From positions 1-5,070 of the forward strand of contig DMTJ01000495.1 in NCBI GenBank assembly GCA_003477185.1: a stretch of DNA of 5,070 nucleotides, written 5' to 3'. The notes under the pieces were generated by a model. That model saw nothing but the letters and a program-made list of their open reading frames with translations, was not told the origin of the DNA and ran no database searches. Shown here in pieces: positions 1 to 5,070 of this stretch. How positions within the stretch are numbered: position 1 is the stretch's first letter; each line of letters opens with the position of its first letter. Origin of the DNA: Lentisphaeria bacterium. GTDB lineage: Bacteria > Verrucomicrobiota > Lentisphaeria > JABSQK01 > UBA12247. The position numbers were made by a program, and so were the translations under genes.

Positions 1-2843
1 CTCCTGGCAGTGGCTTCCGATACCGGTCGGGGCGAACGACTCGCGCGCCCCAATGTGGCCGGACGTGTCTCTGGCCGAAGATTACGCTTACGCGCCAGGA
101 GGGAGCCGATGGTCCCGTCGGCTTGTGTCTTGCCCCGGCGTTTCGGCAACCACTGACGGAAGCCGATCTGCACGCGTCGGATGGCGACATCAGCGAGCAA
201 CAGACCGCTTAGCGCAATCAGAAACCAGTCGATGATCAGCTGCGTACTACGCCTGACTTCGCGAGTCGCAGGGAAGATGTCGGCAGCGGATTCATCGCCT
301 AGCAGGATGCGGCCGCCGGTACGGTCGGCAATGCGCTGCAGGTGTGGGAGATCGCCGCGAAACCGCAGGTACTCGGCGGAGTAAGGAATGATCAGGCTAG
401 CAGTAGCCATCTCGGCGCGCTCGCCCGCGCTGCCAGTCACGAGCAGATGATAGTGGCCTACACCGGATAGTGGATACTCTGCCTCGTAGCGTCCCGGGGC
501 GGTCTGGCGCAGGTCTACATTGACGTCGGCGCCGTTGGGACCGAGTACAGATGCCGTCAACTCAAGAAAGCCGCCGTCTGGATGGGAATCCTGAACCACC
601 AACTTACCCCTGGGCCCGGAAGCCCAGGACTGGACCGTGAGATGAGAGTCCTTCTCGACACGGCTGATATCTTCGAACAGCTGCTTCACGAATTGGTCAT
701 GGTTAGCCGAGGCAACCCAGTCGCGGCCCCAGCGTGCCGTGAGGTCGGAGGTGAATGCGGCCGTGCGCCCGAGACCGTGCTGCCAGACAGCCAATACCGG
801 ATCCAGCGCTTCTTTGTCTGGCCCCCGCAAGATGGTCACCGCGCGATCCTTCGGCGTGGTTAGTGTGTACCCGTGGAGCGGCGAGACCTCGGTGATCCCC
901 TTCATGATCGCTGAATACGCGTTCATGGTCGGGTAGAAGGTCTTGTTCTGGATCAGATTGCGACGCAGTGTCTTGGCTTCCTTGATGAAGATGGAGGGGA
1001 GCTGGTTCGGATCCTGCGGGAAGTAATAGCGCCCACCGGTCGCCGCAGCGATGGCCTGCATAATGCTCACTTCCACATTCCCGTGGGGAAAGATAGACAC
1101 CGTGCTGACGCTGATTTTCTCGGTCACGAACTGATCCAGAACGCTGGGGGCCGGTGGCTGGGGATCGCCATCGGAAATCACGATCATATGCCGCGCGGCG
1201 GCATCCGAGTCGCTCAGCGCCTTGAGCCCCATCTCCATGGTCGGCGAGAAAGATGGCATATCGCCGATCTGCGCAGCGCTAATCTTACGGGCCATCTCGT
1301 CGTATTCGGAGATCGGCGTGAGTTCGCAGACAAACTTGACGCCGCCCTGATAGCTGTAGGCCAGCACGCATGCCTCGTCGCGCTCCCCAAGCACCCGGAT
1401 TGCGGCCTTGGTAATGTTCTTGCCCCAGGTGTTGCCATTGGGGAATTCGCAGGTGTGCAGGACGATGGCAAGTGCCGCTTTGGGCATGACCCGGCGCATG
1501 GTGATGTCCATTGTCACCGGCAAGGCAGTTTCGACTGGCGTCTGCCGGTAGCCACCAGGTCCGAAGCTGTTCTCGCCGCCGATCATCAGCAAGCCCTGGC
1601 CTTGCCGAAAGACTGCCTGCTGAATCGCCTGCAACTGCGGATAATCGAATGAGTCTGCAGCGACGTTACAGAGTACGATGCAATCGTACGGCATCAGCTC
1701 CAAAGCACTGTATGGCATCTCAAACGATGTCATGGGCTGCACCTCTGCCTCGGCTGCGGCCAACGCCTGGGCCAGATAGCGGTAGTCTGCGTCATCTGCG
1801 GCGAGCGGGTCGGTGACCAGGAGAATCCGACGCTGCCCCTTGAGATAGATGTAGTTAATTCCGATGTTATTCTCGCGCCGGGTATCCCGTCCGGGAGCGG
1901 GAATGATCTCCGCGCGATAGGTGTAATAACCGGGGGAGCGCAGGTAGATCGGCAGGGTAAACCGGTTTTTGCCAGCGGAATAGGTGACAGCCTCGCGCGC
2001 GATTTCCTCGTCGTTCTCGAAGAGTACGAGTTGGCCGCCGCCGGCAGTCAGGCTGCTCAGCAGTACTGACGCCTGGTAGGTCTCGCCTCGTTTGACGTTG
2101 ACCGGCAGCCCCAGCCGCTCGATCCAGACCTCCTCCGTGATGTCATACTGCACGGGCAGCACGTCTACGGGCAAATCACGCGCTTTGCATTCGTCTAAAA
2201 CACCGGTCGTGTCTCCACTGGGAGAGACGCCATCGCTGATCAGCACGATGCGTCCCGGGGTGTCGAGGGGGACCAACGCCGCAGAGAGAGCCAGCGCCTT
2301 GCCGATGTTGGTGTCGTCGCGGGGCACCTGTACATTGATTGCCTCGAATGGAAACGACTCGGTAGGCGGTAATTCGACGGCGGCGTCGCCACCAAGAATG
2401 ACCAGTCCGGCTCGGTCTCCGTCCGGACGGTCGTTCGCTGTGGCCAAGATGTATTTCAAGCCCTCGGTTGTCGCAATCTTCCCCACCGAGTCTGACACGT
2501 CGAGGACATACACAACTGACAGGTCAACGTTCTCTCGTACCGAGCGCGGCTCGGCAAGTACGGTGATCAGCACTGCAATCAGGGCATAGCGTGCGAGTTG
2601 TGCACTCACGTTGCGCAGGCCAGAAAGACCGTGAAAGCCAGTCACATGAAGCCACCAGAACCAGATCAGACTGGCGGACAGAGCAAACGCAGCCGGTCGG
2701 CCAAACAGAACAGCGCGGGTATACATGAGAGCGCCAATCGCGAGTACGAACACCGCAACAAACACGATGAGCGGCGCTGCATCTCGCCCGGTAATCGGCC
2801 GACGCGGTTCAGGAACGATCAGTCTTAGCCATCGATAGGCCAT
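1..2843 (-). CDS. Large membrane protein with VWA, glutamine-amidotransferase-like and second degenerate VWA domains (3' end beyond window)
   Basis: The frame is open from ATG at 2843 to the left edge, 947 codons without a stop, so the C-terminus lies outside the window. An in-frame TAG at 2859-2861 makes this ATG the first possible start. Three hydrophobic segments (about residues 22-41, 48-67, 82-97) precede VWA domain 1 (about 108-232), which has a complete metal site: DVSDS at 115-119, T178 in DDTNIG, and D204 in LISDG. A beta-rich linker (about 240-335) leads to a GATase-like domain (338-445, GGENSFGPGGY at 422-432, no nucleophile Cys). A second VWA-like domain follows (about 454-605, HTCEFPNGNTW at 463-473, VISDGD at 555-560), then a GLGRTAAFTSDL segment near 690-701, a beta region, and a C-terminal helix (868-887) with a basic tail. 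An odd number of N-terminal helices would place the middle outside the cytoplasm. Related proteins in Planctomycetota-like bacteria are usually annotated only as VWA or glutamine amidotransferase proteins; function unknown. The 19-bp overlap with the propeller gene suggests coupled production. Confidence 0.93.
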   Translation of the reverse strand, partial: MAYRWLRLIVPEPRRPITGRDAAPLIVFVAVFVLAIGALMYTRAVLFGRPAAFALSASLIWFWWLHVTGFHGLSGLRNVSAQLARYALIAVLITVLAEPRSVRENVDLSVVYVLDVSDSVGKIATTEGLKYILATANDRPDGDRAGLVILGGDAAVELPPTESFPFEAINVQVPRDDTNIGKALALSAALVPLDTPGRIVLISDGVSPSGDTTGVLDECKARDLPVDVLPVQYDITEEVWIERLGLPVNVKRGETYQASVLLSSLTAGGGQLVLFENDEEIAREAVTYSAGKNRFTLPIYLRSPGYYTYRAEIIPAPGRDTRRENNIGINYIYLKGQRRILLVTDPLAADDADYRYLAQALAAAEAEVQPMTSFEMPYSALELMPYDCIVLCNVAADSFDYPQLQAIQQAVFRQGQGLLMIGGENSFGPGGYRQTPVETALPVTMDITMRRVMPKAALAIVLHTCEFPNGNTWGKNITKAAIRVLGERDEACVLAYSYQGGVKFVCELTPISEYDEMARKISAAQIGDMPSFSPTMEMGLKALSDSDAAARHMIVISDGDPQPPAPSVLDQFVTEKISVSTVSIFPHGNVEVSIMQAIAAATGGRYYFPQDPNQLPSIFIKEAKTLRRNLIQNKTFYPTMNAYSAIMKGITEVSPLHGYTLTTPKDRAVTILRGPDKEALDPVLAVWQHGLGRTAAFTSDLTARWGRDWVASANHDQFVKQLFEDISRVEKDSHLTVQSWASGPRGKLVVQDSHPDGGFLELTASVLGPNGADVNVDLRQTAPGRYEAEYPLSGVGHYHLLVTGSAGERAEMATASLIIPYSAEYLRFRGDLPHLQRIADRTGGRILLGDESAADIFPATREVRRSTQLIIDWFLIALSGLLLADVAIRRVQIGFRQWLPKRRGKTQADGTIGSLLARKRNLRPETRPATLGRASRSPRPVSEATAR
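1673..1689. repeat. Perfect inverted repeat, 7-bp arms with 3-base loop, inside the VWA gene
   Basis: GTACGAT at 1673-1679 and ATCGTAC at 1683-1689 flank a GCA loop. The repeat lies in the GATase-like domain over the codons for PYDCIVL. It could form a short hairpin in mRNA, but its place inside a conserved beta strand and the lack of a U-tract argue for chance. Confidence 0.25.
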
Positions 2844-3736
2844 GTGACCACCACAATTCTACGATTTCCTGTGTCGGCGATCAGCACGCGATTTCCGTCG
2901 CTTGCCAGCCCCCATGGCGTCGACAACTGCCCGTGATTACGCCCTGGGGTCCCCCACGCTCCGTGGAAGGAGCCGTCAAAACCCCAGCGGGAAATGCGCC
3001 CGTCGCCCCATTCGGCGATCAGCATTCCCTCTTCAGCGAGCACTAGGTCATAGGGGAACTGCATCTTGCCTTTGCCCACGCTGAGCAGATGCTCACCGTC
3101 CTCGCTGAAGACCTGAAGCTGATGGTTCGCCGCGTCGGATACGTACAGTTTTCCGTCTTGCCACTCGATGCCGGACGGGCGTTGGAACTCGCCGGGCTCG
3201 GTGCCGAAGGCGCCAAACTGCGAGCGATACTCGCCATCCGCAGAGAACCGCTGCACGCGATCATTGGACCCGTACTCGCAGACAAACAAGTCGCCGTTCG
3301 GGTGCTCGCAGACGGCTACCGGGTAGATGAATTGCCCGTCAGCCGTGCCCTTTGAACCGAAAATGCGGACGATCTCGCCAGTATTCGTAAAGATCACCAT
3401 GCGATGGTAATGCGTATCTGGTACCACGATGTTTCCGTTAGCCAGAACAGCCAGATTCTCCGGCCTGCCCACGATGCTCTCAGGCATACGCCACTGACGC
3501 AGCACGGCCCCGTCTCGGTCCAGAACGGTGATGCGGCCCGCGGTATCTAGGACATAGGCCTCGCTGCTGTTCGCGGACATAGCGATGCCGCGGGGGGCGG
3601 GCTGACTGGCTCCCTCTGTCGGCAACCGCCAAGACGTCACACTCGCAGCCTGAAGCACAACCGTGTCCCTCTGGGTACAGGAAACCAGTTGGCAAGCTGC
3701 CAGGGCGACAAGCACGGTGCCAGTCAGGAGCCTCAT
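2825..3736 (-). CDS. NHL-repeat six-bladed beta-propeller lipoprotein
   Basis: The protein opens with a lipoprotein signal: a short basic n-region (MR), a hydrophobic stretch, then two possible lipoboxes, LAAC (Cys15) and LVSC (Cys20). Cys20 gives the more usual signal length. About six NHL-type units of 40-48 residues follow, each with a 'P..(I/L/V)....G.L.V.D....R(I/V)..F...G' pattern, for example VVPDTHYHRMVIF, LYVSDAANHQLQVF and VLIADTGNRRIVVV. Six units can close one propeller. NHL propellers mostly serve as binding or scaffold platforms; some are enzymes, but no catalytic signature is evident here. I chose ATG at 3736 (303 residues) because it gives a classic signal peptide. An in-frame TTG at 3757 would add seven residues, MAGSRSR, and overlap the upstream gene by 11 bp. 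Its 3' end overlaps the VWA gene by 19 bp, pointing to a joint function at the envelope. Ligand unknown. Confidence 0.92.
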   Translation of the reverse strand: MRLLTGTVLVALAACQLVSCTQRDTVVLQAASVTSWRLPTEGASQPAPRGIAMSANSSEAYVLDTAGRITVLDRDGAVLRQWRMPESIVGRPENLAVLANGNIVVPDTHYHRMVIFTNTGEIVRIFGSKGTADGQFIYPVAVCEHPNGDLFVCEYGSNDRVQRFSADGEYRSQFGAFGTEPGEFQRPSGIEWQDGKLYVSDAANHQLQVFSEDGEHLLSVGKGKMQFPYDLVLAEEGMLIAEWGDGRISRWGFDGSFHGAWGTPGRNHGQLSTPWGLASDGNRVLIADTGNRRIVVVTWPIDG

Positions 3737-3746
3737 GCGTGAACGG

Positions 3747-4406
3747 CTACCTGCCAAGCCTTGAAGCTGGTGTCGCCTTTACATATCGGGCGATCTTGGG
3801 TGCAAGCTGGGGAAAACCCCCGATTGCTGCCTTCACCGCGTCATAAATAGGCCCCTTCAGCACGCGCCGGACGTCATTGGTCGCTAGGATACGGTCGACA
3901 TAAAGCGCCTTAAGAACGGGCGAGTCCAAGATCATAGCCTCTGGCTGCACCGCGCCGACACTGGGCATCCCGACAGAGCTCAGCGGCCAGGCCTTGCCCA
4001 GCTCTGTCAGCGCATCGTTCAGCGGGTCTCCCATCGCCACGCGCTTTGCGATCTTCGCAAGATCGGGCAGGTAGCGTAGCATGACGTCCACGGAGTAGAT
4101 ATCGTTGGCGGTCTCGCCGGGGAGCGGCAACTCTTCGATCGCCCGCTGAATACACGCTGCGTCAGCCTCCCGACAGACCACAAACTGACAGAGGCGGTAG
4201 AGCAGCCTCGCCGCATCCGCCATCACCCAGACATCAAGCTCTGGCATGGGGTCGGCTTTGATCAGCTCGCGCAGTGCCCACTTGTCGTGAATCTCGCGCA
4301 GCAAGGGCTCTAGCGTTGACGCGTCCAGATCTGCCTCCAAGGAATGCAAGCTGCTGGGCACCTTGACGCGCCCTAGATCTCTGAGGTCAGTGAGAAATTG
4401 CTTCAC
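3747..4406 (-). CDS. Hypothetical soluble helical protein, 219 aa, family not recognised
   Basis: The start is GTG at 4406, whose first four bases GTGA overlap the TGA stop of the TPR gene; an AGGT motif lies six bases upstream. The stop is TAG at 3747-3749. There is no signal peptide and no membrane segment, so a cytoplasmic location is likely. The sequence looks almost entirely alpha-helical and rich in Leu, Ala, Asp and Arg. Two helical parts (about residues 20-90 and 95-140) are joined by LPLPGE, and a Gly/Pro-containing stretch, WPLSSVGMPSVG (140-151), separates them from a basic C-terminal part ending ARYVKATPASRLGR. Three cysteines (73, 78, 85) do not form a recognisable metal motif. 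I recognise no enzyme motif. Its position between a TPR protein and an envelope VWA/propeller pair suggests an adaptor or regulatory partner, but this is inference from context only. Confidence 0.88.
   Translation of the reverse strand: MKQFLTDLRDLGRVKVPSSLHSLEADLDASTLEPLLREIHDKWALRELIKADPMPELDVWVMADAARLLYRLCQFVVCREADAACIQRAIEELPLPGETANDIYSVDVMLRYLPDLAKIAKRVAMGDPLNDALTELGKAWPLSSVGMPSVGAVQPEAMILDSPVLKALYVDRILATNDVRRVLKGPIYDAVKAAIGGFPQLAPKIARYVKATPASRLGR
3749..3752 (-). promoter_or_regulatory. Weak ribosome binding site candidate for the propeller lipoprotein gene
   Basis: AGGT on the minus strand overlaps the TAG stop of the upstream gene and lies 12 bases before ATG at 3736. That is longer than the usual spacing. 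The alternative TTG at 3757 has only AAGG one base upstream, which is too close, so this site mildly favours the ATG. Translational coupling to the preceding gene is likely. Confidence 0.3.
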
Positions 4407-5070
4407 TGCAGGACCTGCTTGCGCTTCATCGCGGTCTCGTAGGCCCTCAACAAGCTAAAGTGAAACTTCTGCGCATGCTCGTTGGGCTGAATTGTATAGG
4501 CTCGATCCATTTCCACCTTGGCCTCGGCCAGACGCCCCAGGGCGAGCAGGCACTGCGCATTTGAAAAGCGGGCCGTCTGTTCCTCGTTTGGACTGGGGGT
4601 GGCCTGCACGGCGAGTTGGTAAAACTCTATAGCCTCCGCGAAATGTTTTTTCTCGCGGAGTCGATTCCCAATTGCCAACGCCTGCTTGTCGTTTCCAGCC
4701 AAACGCATCGTCTCCTTAAACTGGGTCACTGCAGCTGCGACACGCCCGCCCATTTGCAGATACGCCAGCGCCAGATTAATCCGATAATCCATCAGGTACG
4801 GGTCGTTTTTGACCGCGATCTCGAAACACTTGGCGGCTTCAGCCGGATTCTCGTTCTGAATGTAGCAGACCCCCAAATTACTGAGAGCTGCCGGGAAAAA
4901 CTGGCCCTTCTCCGCTCTGATCTCTACGGCACGCCCGAGGTGGTGGATGGCTTTCTCATAGTTCTTGACCCTCAGGTGATATGTCCCGAGATTTTTATGC
5001 GCTTCCGCGTGCGGCTCGAATAGGTCCAAGGGCGCCTGATACTGGTTCGCGGCCTCTGCCCGTATGCGGG
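4403..5070 (-). CDS. TPR-repeat protein, C-terminal part (5' end beyond window)
   Basis: The frame is open from the right edge to TGA at 4403-4405, giving 221 complete codons. TTG at 5029 could be taken as a start, but the codons upstream of it continue the same repeat pattern (RIRAEAANQYQAPLDLFEP), so the true start lies outside the window. About five 34-residue tetratricopeptide units are visible, including AEAHKNLGTYHLRVKNYEKA, AALSNLGVCYIQNENPAEAA, YRINLALAYLQMGG and ARFSNAQCLLALGRLAEAK, with helix-ending Pro residues (NDPY, ATPSP, IQPN). They are followed by a final helix ending MKRKQVLQ. TPR solenoids bind other proteins and give no enzymatic function by themselves. Whether a further domain (for instance cytochrome c, peptidase or kinase) precedes the repeats cannot be seen. 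The GTGA overlap with the next gene indicates translational coupling and a shared operon. Confidence 0.93.
   Translation of the reverse strand, partial: RIRAEAANQYQAPLDLFEPHAEAHKNLGTYHLRVKNYEKAIHHLGRAVEIRAEKGQFFPAALSNLGVCYIQNENPAEAAKCFEIAVKNDPYLMDYRINLALAYLQMGGRVAAAVTQFKETMRLAGNDKQALAIGNRLREKKHFAEAIEFYQLAVQATPSPNEEQTARFSNAQCLLALGRLAEAKVEMDRAYTIQPNEHAQKFHFSLLRAYETAMKRKQVLQ
4413..4416 (-). promoter_or_regulatory. Ribosome binding site for the 219-aa gene
   Basis: AGGT on the minus strand, six bases before GTG at 4406, lies within the last codons of the TPR gene. It supports the GTG start and the GTGA overlap. It is a short match to the Shine-Dalgarno consensus, so termination-reinitiation probably also contributes. 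Confidence 0.5.
4634..4660. repeat. Perfect inverted repeat, 8-bp arms with 11-base loop, inside the TPR gene
   Basis: CTCCGCGA at 4634-4641 pairs exactly with TCGCGGAG at 4653-4660. In the mRNA (minus strand) the loop holds a run of six A. The arms fall on codons for LRE and for the Ala-Glu of FAEA within a TPR unit, so the pairing may be a by-product of coding. There is no U-tract after the stem, so it is not an intrinsic terminator. Confidence 0.35.

Noticed and set aside
1083..1652. Plus-strand open frame of 189 codons
   Set aside because: It lies fully antisense to the GATase-like and second VWA domains, which have clear family motifs. Its own translation has no recognisable domain and is a GC-driven shadow.
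2419..2430. 12-bp perfect palindrome CCGTCCGGACGG as an operator
   Set aside because: It lies inside the VWA coding sequence (NDRPDGDR) far from any promoter; GC-rich coding sequence produces such palindromes by chance.
2092..2589. Plus-strand open frame of 165 codons, rich in Ser and Thr
   Set aside because: Antisense to the first VWA domain with its intact metal site; the composition is that of a reverse-strand shadow.
3737..3746. Possible promoter or terminator in the only intergenic gap
   Set aside because: Only 10 bp separate the genes, with no -10/-35 elements and no stem followed by a U-tract.
4616..5023. Plus-strand open frame of 135 codons
   Set aside because: Antisense to well-formed TPR repeats; no motif or ribosome binding site of its own.
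5027..5029. TTG as start of the TPR gene
   Set aside because: The same frame continues upstream to the window edge with TPR-like sequence and no stop, so TTG is an internal Leu codon.

Overview
The window is one tightly packed block of minus-strand coding sequence, moderately GC-rich, with no intergenic space large enough for a promoter or an RNA gene. Reading 5'->3' on the minus strand (right to left) there are four genes: the C-terminal part of a TPR-repeat protein that enters from the right edge (4403 to beyond 5070); a 219-residue soluble helical protein of no recognised family (3747-4406); a six-bladed NHL-type beta-propeller lipoprotein (2825-3736); and a very large membrane protein that runs off the left edge (2843 to before 1). 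The last is open for 947 codons. It combines membrane helices, a von Willebrand factor A (VWA) domain with an intact metal site, a glutamine-amidotransferase-like domain, a second VWA-like domain with a replaced metal site, and a C-terminal membrane helix.

The gene joints are a 4-bp GTGA overlap, a 10-bp gap (or an overlap if an alternative TTG start is used), and a 19-bp overlap. Such spacing indicates one operon with translational coupling. The lipoprotein signal, together with a VWA protein whose predicted topology places its large middle part outside the cytoplasmic membrane, suggests an envelope assembly. In this reading the anchored propeller and the VWA/amidotransferase-like protein share one compartment, and the TPR and helical proteins act as adaptors or partners. 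This is inference; nothing in the window reveals a substrate.

The organism is a bacterium with lipoproteins. From memory, VWA proteins fused to a GATase-like domain and carrying a 'HTCE.P.GN.W'-type second VWA are common in Planctomycetota, Verrucomicrobiota and related environmental lineages, often near MoxR/DUF58/BatA-type genes. A member of such a group is therefore a reasonable but unproven guess. All long plus-strand open frames are antisense shadows of these four genes. I see no tRNA, rRNA, CRISPR, insertion sequence or convincing terminator.
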